Of a stretch of 64,000 nucleotides of DNA, positions 13,315-24,960 are shown in pieces; position 1 is the stretch's first letter, and each line of letters starts with the position of its first letter. The position numbers and the translations under genes are program-made. The notes under the pieces are model-generated. The model had not been told where the DNA came from, did no database searches, and saw nothing but the letters and a program-made list of their open reading frames with translations. The stretch is from Schistocephalus solidus (Eukaryota; Platyhelminthes; Cestoda; Diphyllobothriidea; Diphyllobothriidae). The stretch covers positions 113,256 to 177,255 of the forward strand of contig WEDG01000342.1 in the NCBI GenBank assembly GCA_017591395.1, written 5' to 3'.

Positions 13315-13830
13315 TTGAGCTGCCCAGGTTTCACAGCATTTGTAGGATACCAAATCGGCGTTTCATTGCCATACATGCAGGGCATTTCGGAAACGATCGC
13401 CCGACAACTAGACCGATTTGGTATCTGCATCGCTCACAAGCCAGCGTCCTCCCTGCGGGCAGCACTATCACGTGTTAAAGATCCCGTACCCAAAGAGCAA
13501 CAAACCAATGTTATTTACCGCATTCCATGTGCGAATTGTTCTTGCGCTTATGTAGGCCATACAGGCCGACGACTCGGGACCCGCAAAAATGAACACAAAC
13601 TGGCCATCCGCCGACGCGATCCCTTGTCTCTCGTGTTTGCGCACGCCGTTGATTGCGACCACCGCTTCAATTGGGAGGGAACGGAAGTGGTCGCCATGAC
13701 TAGCACCAAACAGGCACGCGAATTCCTCGAAGCTTGGCACTCCGGCACAAACAGTATCCACCGCCACGTCGATCTGGATGCGCATTACGAAGGTCTGCGT
13801 GCACGGTCCACTGACTTGCGCCCACCTTAA
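13315..13830 (+). pseudogene. Penelope-like element, GIY-YIG endonuclease region (fragment)
   Basis: This 171-residue open frame carries NVIYRIPCANCSCAYVGHTG and then RRLGTRKNEHK, followed by HAVDCDHRFNWEGTEVV and REFLEAWHSG. 'Y-VG-TGR-L--R--EH' is the GIY-YIG nuclease signature found at the C terminus of Penelope-like reverse transcriptases, where it nicks target DNA. The reverse transcriptase proper is missing upstream, so this is a 5'-truncated copy with an intact-looking endonuclease. Just upstream at 13270-13302 lies an inverted copy of a PLE end motif, and downstream at 14061-14096 a hammerhead-like motif, then (AT)n. Confidence 0.87.
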
Positions 13831-14060
13831 AAATCAACATTTGCTTATCCGTGCCCAGCCAAGTGTATCCTCGCTGACTCTGCATCTCCCGCCACTTGAC
13901 TTGCTATCATAACTCTAGCACCCTCCCCTTACATGCGACAGCTATCGTAACAGGATTCACGGCCCCCCAAAACCCCCCAACGGCGTCAGTCTGTCGATGT
14001 AACCTCTCGGCCCCTAAACCCTCCAGCGTGACAATCCCAACTCTTACTTTCTCATTTCGT

Positions 14061-14096
14061 CTGACGACGGGTTGGTGTAACCAGCTTGAAAAATTC
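14061..14096 (+). ncRNA. Degenerate hammerhead-like motif at the PLE 3' end
   Basis: CTGACGA (14061-14067) is followed by a GGTT/AACC hairpin and then TTGAAAAATTC, which resembles the CUGANGA-stem II-GAAA layout. PLEs are known to carry hammerheads in their terminal repeats. Stem III is not recognisable, so activity is doubtful. The same layout recurs after the second PLE fragment at 34332. Confidence 0.4.
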
Positions 14097-14138
14097 ACGA
14101 GTAAACCTCGATTTTTCCGACCATCGTTCTCTTCAGGT

Positions 14139-14176
<38 letters not shown>

Positions 14177-14997
14177 CAAGCCACCGGTGAACACAACGCT
14201 GGCGAAGCAATGGGTGATGCAGCAGACGAACGACCCGCTCTTATCCATGACTGCCAGTTGAGGCTGCAGAAATACCGCGAATTCTGGTTTACTTCATTCC
14301 CGAGGTAGCCAGGTTTCGATATATATGTTCCAAAATCGCTGACCCATGGAATCAACAAACGGCTTCAGAGAACTGCGGATTCAGACGAGATATGGAGCAA
14401 ATCCCGCGTCGCCTCCCACCAATATTGAAGATCACGACGAGACGCTGGTCCACAATTTTTCCGTTGAACTTCATTAGGTACAGTTTCAAGTGCTAAACAT
14501 GAAGCATCTTCAACACTGCGGATGCCGATCCGGTTAATCTTGTAATACCATTGAGTCGGTCTTAGCACTTCTATAGGAGGCGGAAGATACAGCACTCTAC
14601 TGTACTGCGTCCTACTTATATTGACACACAAACCACGTGTGGCTATTCCAAGAATGGAGCAGGACAATTAGACACTGAACGCTGACAGGAGTATCGTGAT
14701 AATGCTGTGCCGACAGCTGGACGTTCCACAGTGACTTTAAATGTTGAACAAGCAATCCGTAGCGCCAATGCTCTACTCGATGACCGATATGCCTCTCTCG
14801 CAGGTGCGATGGAGATCCGATATTAGTAAAAATCAACGCTAGCTGGTAGAGTAACGGGGCCATCTCAAAAGCTGAACGACTGAAAATAAAACTCTAAGCA
14901 GATCAGCTACGGCGATTCTGTCGCACAAACATGCGCTCCACTTCGACCTTACTCATATCCTGCGTGGAACACCCACATTCAATCTGACCCCAAATGG

Positions 14998-15420
14998 TTG
15001 TTCCTTTGTGGTCTGAACTGCTCACATCAGACTCCGATACAACAGTCTGTTCAGCTGCCCATTTCTTTGAAAGACTTCGTGGTTTTACACCTTAAGGCAG
15101 ACGAAGTCATGGTATCATTTGATGTTACCTCACTTTTCACCTCAATTCTCAGAGCCTTGGTAATTGAAACTGGCGGTGACTTGCTTGAGAACCGTTATGA
15201 CGAGGTAATCAATAAGCTCTAAACGGGCGCACCTCATCCAGCTACCACTTTCTGCCTCAAAACCTACTTCACCTTTGAGGGAACGGTCTACGAACAGATT
15301 AAAGGACCTGTTTTGGTTCGCCGCCAAGCCTGGTTTCATAATATTGCTGAGGCGGTCTCAAAAGTTAGAGACACGTGTGTTCAGAACCACAGACGTCCGA
15401 TCTGGCGGTCGACAACGGAG
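14998..15420 (+). pseudogene. Penelope-like reverse transcriptase fragment, broken
   Basis: Frames contain AAHFFERLRGF, then KADEVMVSFDVTSLFTSI and FCLKTYFTFEGTVYEQIKG, then EAVSKVRDTCVQNHRRPIW. 'VSFDV-SLFT-IP' is RT motif A of Penelope-like elements, with its first catalytic Asp, and 'YFTF-GT-YEQ-KG' leads to motif B. There is a frameshift near 15088, a stop at 15220, a loss of the 'TPMGSP' motif B core, and no YVDD, because the sequence switches to a Tc1 transposase at about 15421. It may belong to the same PLE lineage as the endonuclease at 13.3 kb, but the order is wrong for a single insertion. Confidence 0.8.
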
Positions 15421-16028
15421 ACTATAAAAAGCAAGGTGTTCGTCAACATTATAAAGGATGCCTTCAGCTATAACGACATACACCGACGCATAATGAACAC
15501 AATAATTTTACAGGATAATGCCCCAGTTCATCGCTCTAAAGAAGTATGAATTTGATAACGCTTACAATTATAATCTAACTTTTTAGACATTAGCCAGCCT
15601 CTGCGTGTGTGGAATGCAATCTATTTTTATTCCTACAATCAGTCCGGACTTGAATCCAATAGAAAACCTTTTTGAAATTATCAAAAGAAACTGGTATAAG
15701 ACAAAGAAAGGTCTTTCCATGGAAGAAAAACTTGAGTTTGTTCTGCATACTCACATTGAACAAACTACTATAGACAACCTGGCTACCTCCATGTCAGACA
15801 GACTTTGTGCTGTTATAAATGCAAAAGGACAGTTTACAAAGTACTGATCTTGTACATTTGTTTCTATTTCACATTATTTTACCGTTTTTATGCACCCCTC
15901 CCTCCTTATGAACACTTATATTTAGCCTTATTTGGTTGATTTGTAATATAGCTCTTATCTTAAATTCAGGTTTTTAGTGAAAATTAATTATTTTAATGTT
16001 ATTAAATATTAATTTACAAAAAAAAAAA
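15421..16028 (+). pseudogene. 5'-truncated Tc1-family (DD34E) transposase copy with a 43-nt intron and poly(A)
   Basis: The sequence encodes NTIILQDNAPVHRSKE (up to 15543) and, from 15587, a segment ending in SPDLNPIENLFEIIKRNW and then a terminal QFTKY. These are the second Asp and the Glu of a Tc1/mariner DDE catalytic triad. Between them 15544-15586 reads GTATG...TTTTTAG; with it removed, the frame stays open and the Asp-Glu spacing is exactly 34 residues, the Tc1 value. The first Asp and the DNA-binding domain are missing. An ATTAAA at 16001-16006 precedes an A11 run at 16018-16028, like the end of an mRNA. The copy therefore looks retroposed, into or beside the PLE RT fragment. Confidence 0.82.
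15544..15586 (+). other. Candidate 43-nt intron in the Tc1 transposase copy
   Basis: It starts GTATG and ends in a T-rich TTTTTAG, and contains an in-frame stop. Phase is 0. Removing it restores a continuous frame and the DD34E spacing. Introns this short are common in flatworms (established knowledge). Confidence 0.7.
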
Positions 16029-16163
16029 CGGTCATTTCTTTGCGTGTTTAAAACTTTGGGAGACGCAGCATGGACTGAGTTCGCGTAAGAGGCCCTTTCT
16101 TGTGAAAACCATGAGATTTCATGAGTTAGGCAATCTACAGAGCATATATATATATATATATAT

Positions 16164-16205
<42 letters not shown>

Positions 16206-16328
16206 CAATATGCGGCTCACCGATCTTCTTAAGAAACGTGTACGTTCCGTTGTGTCCTGGAGCTTACTTCCCTAACCGGATTGGTGAGCAACACATTAGC
16301 ATAATATTCCCAATCGCAAGCGACAAAA

Positions 16329-16480
16329 ATGGGCCCGTGGCTCATTGGTAGAGTGTACGACTCGGTGACTAATGGTCGCTGGTTCAAATCCCAGGTGGTC
16401 CACAATTTGGATTGGGTACAATTGGACGAGGACGGCTAATAAGCCAGAAATAGCCATTCTACAGCTTGGGCCGTATCTCA
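16329..16480 (+). mobile_element. tRNA-derived SINE, 3'-truncated
   Basis: The head GGGCCCGTGGCTCATTGG, the B box CTGGTTCAAATCCCAGG and body GGCTAATAAGCCAGAAATAG are clear. The tail is missing after 16480. A separate minus-strand tail lies at about 16205-16300 beside an (AT)n tract (16145-16203). Confidence 0.72.
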
Positions 16481-16559
16481 TGTTAAGTGCCAAAATTTAC
16501 GAAAGCTTGATAATCACTTGCAAACCGACACTACCGCAAGTCCAAGGGCTTTGAAATAC

Positions 16560-17815
16560 TAATAAACAACTCAATAGGAATGTAAAACATGAAGCGAATA
16601 TGAAAAGTAATATTTCTTCATTAAGAAATACCAAACTTTTTTTAAAAAGCGACCAGTGTCCAAAACGTGATAAATCACTGTAACCGCGACTAATAAATTT
16701 AAATTGAATTATCGCCTAATATCATAAACATAACATTTTGTGCATATTAAGAGAACTTTCCAGGCGCTAAAGTTCTTTATTGATATTGTTTAATATTGAA
16801 TGACAATTAATGTCAGCTCATCCTTGAAATACCCGTGCAAATTTCACGTATTTTGGTGCTTTCAATCTCTTAGCCATAAATTTAGATTCTTTCCTATATG
16901 TTCATCAAAAACTTAAAAATAAGATAGTTCTTAACAGTATTTACCGAAGAGGCGACATTTTAGGTCTTCGTGTTACTGCAGATGGCCGTTGAAGTCAAAT
17001 TTGTGGATCCAATCAAACATGAAAACTCATTGCAGGCAAAAATGAACGTCAACATCAAAATTTCGTTATTAATCTGATCAAGATCAATACAGTTACTTTC
17101 TATAATAAGTTACCTCTTTAAAAAGTGTTTTAGGTTGATAATTAAATATCACAAATCTGCGTAATTTATTTTTTAAAGTTGAATCAAAATGAAAATGTAG
17201 AATTTTGAACGGTTTCTTGATTTTCTTGAAAATAAGTGATCCATTTTCTGCCGATTATGAAAGAACTCACTTTTGGCTTTATATTGGAACGTTTTCCGCT
17301 ATATTTGTTTTCTTTAATGCCACATCCTAAGATTTTAAATACACACCACAGTGGCCGAATATATAATATTATTTTTCGAAAACTGGTAATCTTCTGTCCG
17401 GTGCGTTTCTTAAGTCTAGATAAGCTGATAGTATATAAAAAAACAACTACCTTATTCCATGCTTCCAATTTAAAATAGCCTTTATTTATATCAATCTTTA
17501 AGGCTCCCTGTATGTATCTTGTAATCGTTCCGCGTTGTAACCATATTAAAACAAGGCTAACAAGTTTATCCTTGCGTTTTGCGGCAAAAAACGTAACATC
17601 TTTGCAAAGTTAAATTACTACGCTGAATTATTGGCTTGTATGTGACAAACAATGCGATTCCTAACATTTGATTTCACCTGATTTTCAGTAAATGAAGATC
17701 AAATTTTCCGATAACAGAAGGCATATATTTGGAAACTCTCTTACTTATATTGATGTTCTTTGATAGTACAATGGACAGAAACGCTGGACTTTGCTCTGTG
17801 ATATTAAATAGTATC
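16560..17815. other. AT-rich intron stretch without recognised features
   Basis: About 1.25 kb of AT-rich sequence with no repeat shared elsewhere in the window that I could see, and only short meaningless frames. It is intron sequence of the RAPGEF-like gene (between exons e and f the intron runs 12277-18439). Confidence 0.5.
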
Positions 17816-17892
17816 ATCAGCCATCCATACCAACCCCAGGCACTGCGGTGCCCGAGACTCGAACTTGCGACCTGTTGGGCTACGAGCTCCTA

Positions 17893-18202
17893 GTCTTGCC
17901 GGTTTCGATCGGGAATATTAAAAGTGGTAGTTGGGCACTCACCGATCGGTTACAGGACTCACTCGTCCCGCTGTGCCTTGGGGCTTCCTCTACATCCCCG
18001 CCAGCAGCCGCAGAGCAGCTAGTGATATAGGCAGAATGATATTACCGACAAAGACAAGGGAGACTGGAATGGCCATTTTTAGCTTATTAGCCGTCATCAG
18101 CCAGCCAGCCATACCCAACCCCAGACACTGCGGCGCCCGAGACTCGAACTTGCGACCTGTTGGGTAGACGCCTAACGCTCTACGCACTGCACTACGAGCT
18201 CC
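17893..18202 (-). mobile_element. tRNA-derived SINE, complete unit
   Basis: On the minus strand it begins GAGCTCGTAGTGCAGTG (A-box-like) and has GTCGCAAGTTCGAGTCTC (B box). The body contains GACGGCTAATAAGC and CCATTCCAGTCTCCCTTGTC, and the tail CCTGTAACCGATCGGTGAG. It ends CCCGATCGAAACCGGCAAG. At about 310 bp it is the most complete copy here. The head of another copy lies directly below it (17830-17892) and the tail of a third above it (18203-18245), so units are head to tail. Confidence 0.8.
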
Positions 18203-18439
18203 TTGTCTTGTCGGTTTCGATAAGGCAACGGTGCTCACCGATCACAGAGCATGCGAACTCTGCATACTCACAAGGCGTTCGTGAGTGGTGTGGCCGGGCG
18301 AGCGCAAGGCAGGCACAAAATCCCAATAGCACATACGCCAGTCTGTCAATGTGCTGGGCAGGGTCCTTTCTAGTAGTGTTGCCTCGACGAAAAACTCACA
18401 AAGTGAACCAGAAAAAAGGGGGAACGAGGGATTACTAAC

Positions 18440-18654
18440 CTGACTGATAAAAACGCCAAAGTCTCTAGTGCCCCCGACTAGAACGAAGGGAAATATGATG
18501 CTGAGAGAAGTGGTGGCAAGTCCGGGAGGTGAGCGCGGAGAGGTAGAGGAGGAGGGTAGGGATGCACCACGGGGCACCAACAGGAAGGCGACTTCCACAT
18601 CCCGACTCACCGCTTTGGTACTGCAGGCCAGGTGAAAGAGACGTCGCTCGCCAG
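18440..18654 (-). CDS. RAPGEF2: RAPGEF2/PDZ-GEF-like gene, exon e (REM-PDZ linker and first PDZ strands)
   Basis: This 215-nt exon enters in phase 1, completing an Ala codon with exon d, and leaves in phase 0. It encodes GERRLFHLACSTKAVSRDV, then a Ser/Pro-rich stretch (PSSSTSPRSPPG), then PFVLVGGTRDFGVFISQ. The last segment is the start of the PDZ domain: the carboxylate-binding loop, 'GGSEKGFGIFV' in vertebrate RAPGEF2, followed by strand B. The acceptor is GGTTTCAG and the donor CAG|GTTAGT. The PDZ domain is split by the 6.2-kb intron that follows. Confidence 0.87.
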
Positions 18655-18779
18655 CTGAAACCAACAGAAATAGGGATAAGGCCGGTGTGAGAGATCGAGA
18701 GATCAGAAGGTAAAAAACTCGCGCACACTGAGTGGATGGTAAGAAAGTATTCGGTGTCGACCCGAACTTGTTTGAAATA

Positions 18780-18900
18780 CCTCATTGGTCACCACCAGGG
18801 GGTTGGGTGTGGCTGGCTGAATACGGCTAGCAAGCCAGAAATAATCATTCCAGTCTCAATTGTCCTTATCGGTAATGTTATTTTACCTAGAATATGTAAG
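18780..18900 (+). mobile_element. SINE fragment
   Basis: GGTTGGGTGTGGCTGGCTG, GCTAGCAAGCCAGAAATAA and CAGTCTCAATTGTCCTTAT match the SINE body. The tRNA-like head is missing. Confidence 0.6.
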
Positions 18901-18954
18901 CAGCGGGGATTCCACATTGAGCTCACTTAGAGCCTCCTCATGCGGTGAGCCACC

Positions 18955-19480
18955 GACCTCACTCTCTCACCCCTAATTCGAAGAGTGGGAAAGAGAGTGA
19001 GGTCAACGACTCAGCGCACTTTCCTCACTATAAACAATCTGACGCAATATAAACTATCACGGTTCGCTACAAGCCGTGGCTTGGAGGGTTTTCAACTAAT
19101 GAGATAACTCGGACTGTGCGATCCACCCAGTGTGTGTTTGTGCAGAGTGCCTGACCAACAGACTGATATTTAGGCCGTAATGGCTCCTTAATGTGACTTC
19201 TATGGCACTCCTACATCCTGGGATATGAGCCAGATGCGGTGGCACACTTAGGGTCGGCTCGAAACACGCCAGTCACCTTCGCCCGACCCCGCCTCTGGTC
19301 TTCTTGACTCTGTCATGTCACCGGGCTCAGGTGGGGGAGAAGAAGAGAGTGTGGTAGCTGCAACGCAAGTCTACTATCACTTGAACCTAATCCCCCTGCA
19401 AGCCACCGTCGGTGAACTACCATGCTACGGAGCATATGGTGGACATCGTCGGACTACGATGGTCAAACTGCGTGCAGTAG
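18955..19480 (-). repeat. GC-rich dispersed repeat (type i), minus strand, with a facing end
   Basis: A nearly full minus-strand copy begins with the complement of GACCTCACTCTCTTTCCC at about 18990. A second, plus-oriented GACCTCACTCTCTCACCCC lies at 18957, giving a short hairpin where two copies meet. Confidence 0.72.
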
Positions 19481-20637
19481 CCGCTGTGCGGCTGCTGTGG
19501 GGGACTCGAGAGTGAGCCCCAAAGCACAATGAGTGAGTAACGCAACGCGATCGGTGAGCCCAAAGTTACCATCGCCACGGAAACTTATGCAGCTGACTAC
19601 CAATGTGCTTCAATAAGATGGTTTAGGAGCAAATTTAAAAACAAAGCCCCTAAGATGGAAACTAACATTTTCCCCATCTGCGGCTAGACAACCGACGTCT
19701 GGTATAGTCAGTTGAACTGTCGTAATCCGAAGACATCCACCGTATGCTTCACAGAAAGGTGATGCAGGGACGGCGACTTGCGCGCGAATTATATTAAAGT
19801 GATATTAGACTTGCACAGCATCTACCGCACTCTCTCTTCCTATGCCCGCCTGTGCCCGATGTCAGGATATAGTTAAGAAGGTCGGAGGCGGGGTCGGGCG
19901 CAGATGGCTCATCTTCCACGGAGTGCGAGAGCGGGGTGCGCGCGTCCATGTTGGGCACACGCGCACCCCCATTTTCGGCATGTACCGCATCCCGGAATAA
20001 GAACGCCTGCTGCAGCCTGCTTTGGTCCCCATCTTGGCCCAGCAAATCCACCACGCGGCCCGTTTAGGGGCTTGAGATGGTAAGAAGTAGAGAGCGACTA
20101 TGAAGTTCAAGCGCCTACTTGCAATTCAGAAATGCGTGCGAGATGAAGATACTGCAGATGGAAACTGGATGGAAACTGGCAATGCCACGCTGTTAAACTG
20201 ACCCTTTGACTTTATGAGGCCGTTGTCACTACAGTTAGTTGCTGCATAGCAAAGGATTTTTATGATCGTGTCCTCACGAGCATACGAAGGTCGTGAGTAT
20301 AGTGCGTAGGCACTATATATTAGAAAACTTGAATTAGCAGCTGCAGTGAGTCTTGGGTTGGCTGACATCATGTCTATCACGACAGGACGTGAAACAGTTC
20401 TCTGACAGAGTCCGGTCAGCCCTTCGGATTTTACTTCGAACTAGGCTGTGGTCATGACGGCGTAGAGTTCAACTTGATAGATTTTTCCTGCCCCCGAACG
20501 TAGCGTCCTGCTTATGTTTATAAAGTCATTAACGCGAGACAGCACGTAGTCACTTGCGCGGTAAGGTTGTGCATAAATATGTAATCCTTGCAGATAATTT
20601 AAATTTCAAAGCATTTTTCTCCGGTATGAATTTAAAA

Positions 20638-20990
20638 CAAGCGTGTAAAACAGGATTTATTGAAGCCAACTAACTGTGTGACTGCTCATCAGCTGCATTC
20701 TGCTGGATAACGTAAATAACAAATGAGAGAATGCAGCGAATTTGAATAAGTACAGAAAAATAAAGGCGAAACGACCAGGTTATAGTTATAGTTAGCAACT
20801 TAAAATACAAGATGAGTAGGATAAGTGAGGGCGCTAAACCATGACCTTGCTGTTTTACATTGATTTTTCTGTACGAATTCCCATTTGCTGCGTTTTCTCA
20901 TTTGTTAATTATGTTATGCAGCGACAAGATGCAGCTGACGAGCCGTCGCACAATTTGCTGGCTGCAATAAATCCTGCTTTACACGCTTGC
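20638..20990. repeat. Element with ~85-bp inverted ends carrying CTGATGA/CTGACGA
   Basis: The left arm 20638-20720 and right arm 20904-20990 are inverted copies sharing AGCGTGTAAA, CAGGATTTATTG, AGCCA and TCAGCTGCAT. The outward cores are CTGATGA (minus, 20686-20692) and CTGACGA (plus, 20935-20941). No GAAA follows, so these are not called ribozymes. The spacer of about 180 bp encodes nothing recognisable. Confidence 0.6.
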
Positions 20991-21594
20991 TCAAAATAGT
21001 TTGAATCCAGATTGCATAAGTTAGCCGGTGCTGATAGTGCAGGCGCCTCGATTGTATGGATAGATTTTCCCATGGGACTCCAGAACGTCCTCAAATGGAA
21101 CTTTGGGGTGTAATTTGTAATGTTCTGCTGTAAACTTTCAGCACCCTGTTCCACTGGGCGTACTGAAGGCGATAGCGGGGTCATAGTAGAAAGACCCCTG
21201 TTACTGGAAACTTTGAACCAACTGATGTATTGCTGGCATCGTGGGGGCCATTTTGACATGGAAGTAGCGACATGTAATTCTAAAAGAAGGCTTTTTGACA
21301 CAATACAATTAACTGACTGTCACGCGTTGGTCCATTTCAAATCGTTTCCCAGTAAAAGCCCGACGAATGCATTTTAAAGTAGCCTATGAGTCGATCGTAT
21401 GCAGAATGCATAAATATTTTCCCTGATATACTCATCATTTTTGAAATAAGTGCCCGCGATGACTGGCGAGGCTAGACCTACGAGTGAAATACACTTAAAA
21501 TCCTCTTTACGCACATGAATTGGATAAATAAATAACAATGTCAAAGCACTCGGAATGCCATGGTTACTGCGGCGGGACTTTTGGCGCATTCCTT

Positions 21595-21910
21595 TACTAC
21601 GGCTACTACTACTACTAATATTATTAATACTACTATTAGTAGTAATACTATTCATACTGCTAACATTAATATTACTAATACTACTACTGCTGTTACTACT
21701 AAAACTACGGCAACTTCTACTACTACTAGTAATAATATTACTATTACTAATATTACGAATACTGCTGCCAATACTACTACTGCTACTAATACTACTAAAA
21801 TTACTACTAATACTACTGCCGTTCCTCCACCTCCTACTACTATTGCTACTACTAGTTCAACTACTACTACTACGACTACTACTACTGCTTCTGTTACTAC
21901 TACTACTACC

Positions 21911-21990
<80 letters not shown>

Positions 21991-21993
21991 CAA

Positions 21994-22041
<48 letters not shown>

Positions 22042-22051
22042 CACTACTACA
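21595..22051. repeat. (ACT)n trinucleotide array, degenerate then pure
   Basis: Mixed ACT/AAT/ATT triplets at the left become pure (ACT)n from about 21900. It ends at GTGAGAGATATATG. Confidence 0.93.
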
Positions 22052-22769
22052 GTGAGAGATATATGTGCTGGACCGAACTTCCCTCACCGAACCAGTGAAA
22101 ATGTCCAGTCAAGCCGATTGGATGCAAGTATGCGCAGTGAACCAAAGTGGCGCCGTGTTTCCGTCAACGCGTGCCACAGGTGTGATAACCGCCAGGAAGG
22201 CGGCGTCGGGGGAAATACAGGAGGGGTGGGGCTAGCAACTCACTAATGCATGCTGCCGCACGGCTCTGCGAAAGTGTAATAAATTACAGCTGCGGGATGG
22301 AAAACCTGTTTCATTTTTTACATTTAGTTTACCACGACCGCCTATCTGACTTCGCAGGCTGATGCGATATAACCTACCTTTGGGTAACTTAATACTATGT
22401 TCACTAACTTCAGTTTACATCGATGTTTGCGCTGATTTTCGAGATAATGGAGATACAAACGGCTTAAAGGTTGGTTTCGACAATGTCTACCGTGTGCCCC
22501 ACAGCAAAGTGGCGCAGAGACGGTGACTGGCGCTACATCTACCACACTTTCTCCTCCTCCCCCCTAGGCCCCAAGTCATGAACAAGTCAAGAAGACCAGA
22601 GGCGGGAGAGGGCGCAGGTGGCTGGCATGGCCGCAGCCGCCCTGGGCCTACCATCACACCTGGCTTGGGTCTCCACAGATTTGGAGTGTCACAAAGGCAT
22701 CATTAAGAAGGAGCCATTGCAGCCTGACTCTCGATCTACTCTCCTTCCACAGTGCTCCACAGTGAACAG

Positions 22770-24440
22770 CAAAAAACTTGGTTTGGGTCGTGTTGCGTTT
22801 CGAATTGAAAACACCTTCAAATGTTTGCACATTTATACTACCGCTAAATATGCAAAAGTTAGCGCACGGTAAGTAACGCATCTTGGAAGAGAAAGTGGAC
22901 ACGACACGAGAAAATGGACAACATTATGACTAATTTTTTTAGTACTGCTGTACATCAAAAGGGTCATCAAGGACACTTCATTTAACCCCCCGCAAATATA
23001 CATACATACAACTGCGTACCTCCAGCAGTTTGATCGGTTCCGTTACCAATTGTGAGTTTCCTGCTCCAATGTTTATCTCCAGTCGGCTTCGCATATACAC
23101 GTAAATGTGCAGTCAGGACTACCAAGGACGGTGCACCGAAGCTAGGGCAGTGACGAGGGGTTTGGCACGCTTGGCATACCGCCACCAACGTCACCACAGC
23201 TGGCAGTAGTAACTGGTTCCGGGGACGTTCATATGCACTGCTGTTGTTGCCGCCGCTAACGCCGCCCACTCTTTCTACTCGTGAGCATCTGTCCAAGTAA
23301 GATGTGCAGCCTCCAGCAGCACCTCAGCAGCTACCGCGTGTTCAGCGCGACCAGACGCCGGTAGCATTCCTCTGGTCACACTGCACTGAACGGTAGGCAC
23401 CATAGTATAAAGTAGCTAAAACGCAGAACAAACTCACACACGCACACACAGACTACTTCGATGACTCAGGCCACATTCGTACACCTTGATGCGAAAGCCC
23501 GTCGCGCAAATAAACGGGCGTCTACGTACAGCAGTGTGCGTACTAAAACAATCTCCTAGAACCTGTCCATTGAACATCTGGATGACGAGGGAGGCGGGGC
23601 GGGAGGGATAGAGAGAAAACAACTTCTTGTCCAACAGTGCAGCTGCATGGACATACGACAATAAAACGGGCAACATTATGACTGCTGACGTCTGCTTCGG
23701 CAAACCAAAGCTAAATCAACCTTAGCGAGTAGTGGTTTTTATATAGGCCCTGTCGTGGTCTGGTGACATGTCTGAAGTGGTACCGAATCAAACATCAACC
23801 ATAGCACCAAAATAGGGCATAAACACCCTGCAAGGGCGAACGACATGGTTGTCAACAGGATGTTTTCGTATGGTTTGTGGAAAACTGAAAAAAAGAATGG
23901 GGAACTGTCGGCACAAACGAGTGAAGAGGGTTGGGACGTGCTCACTGTCTTTCCGAGTGGATGGGAAGATGCACTTCAGTCCTAACCAGAGACATGGAAC
24001 GGCCAGTAAATCAGCTGAGAAACAAGGAACTCTCGACTATGCTACATTCTATCCAGTCCCACCTTGCTTTTTTCTGTAAGTTGCGGTTGCATCCGGTTAG
24101 GAAGGAGGGGGAAGGGGTGAAGAGTGAGTGGCTAACTTCCTCGACACTTCATGCCAAATAGGGGAAGCGAGACGCGACAGAAAAGAGGAAACTGCTGCGA
24201 CCTGATGAGTTGCAGCCAACGGTAAGCCGGCTACGCGGGACCGGCGAGCAAGAAACAGCAACTGAACACGAACGCACGCGTGGACATCAAAATGCCTAGG
24301 TCTGTGCGCGCAGTTGCACTAGAAAATAGGGATCGAAAGCGAATTCGAAGAGGGTGGAGCGGAGACCTTGGGCATGGACGTTGGTGAGTGGAACGGGTGA
24401 ATGGCATGAAGCAAGTTAATGTAAACAACATGACAGAACA
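22770..24440. other. Intron stretch, nothing recognised
   Basis: Mixed composition, frames under 105 codons, none with a familiar motif. It lies in the 13-kb intron between exons d and e. Confidence 0.45.
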
Positions 24441-24479
24441 TGGGTGTTATCCGGCGCCACAGTAAACAAACGGCCCCCA

Positions 24480-24960
24480 ACAGCGACAGCTGCAATGGAC
24501 AGAACCGTTTACACCATTATAAGCCGGAAATGGCGATTCAAGTCTCCTTCGTTTTTGTCAGTAACGCTATTCTGTCCAGAATATACCAGTCAACGTTGGG
24601 GCTCGCGAGTGAGCTTCAAGGAACAATGGGACGATGTGTCCCTTAATGTGATCGATGAGCGTCCCAGTAGCACTGTTAATATAAGTGATCGCAGGCGCGG
24701 AGGGTAGAACGTTTGACTTTTAACCAACAGGTTCCGGGTTGGATTCTGGAGGGGTGCAAGACACGAGTTTGCGCATGGCTGGTCGCTGCCAGCTAAGAAA
24801 TCAGAAACAGTCATTCCGGTGATCCTAGTCTTTGTCGGGAATGTCATTCTGACTATGATACTAGCGGCTGAGCGATTGCTAACGGGGATCGAGAGTGAGC
24901 CCCAAGACACAACGGGATGTGTATGCACCGTGACGCGATCGATGAGTGTCTCAATACCAC
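24480..24960 (+). mobile_element. tRNA-derived SINE copies (plus)
   Basis: A body at 24518-24580 (TATAAGCCGGAAATGG) with its tail to about 24690 is followed by another head with GGTTCCGGGTTGG and body (24700-24860) and tail (CGAGAGTGAGCCCCAAGACA). Two units head to tail, both diverged. Confidence 0.65.
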
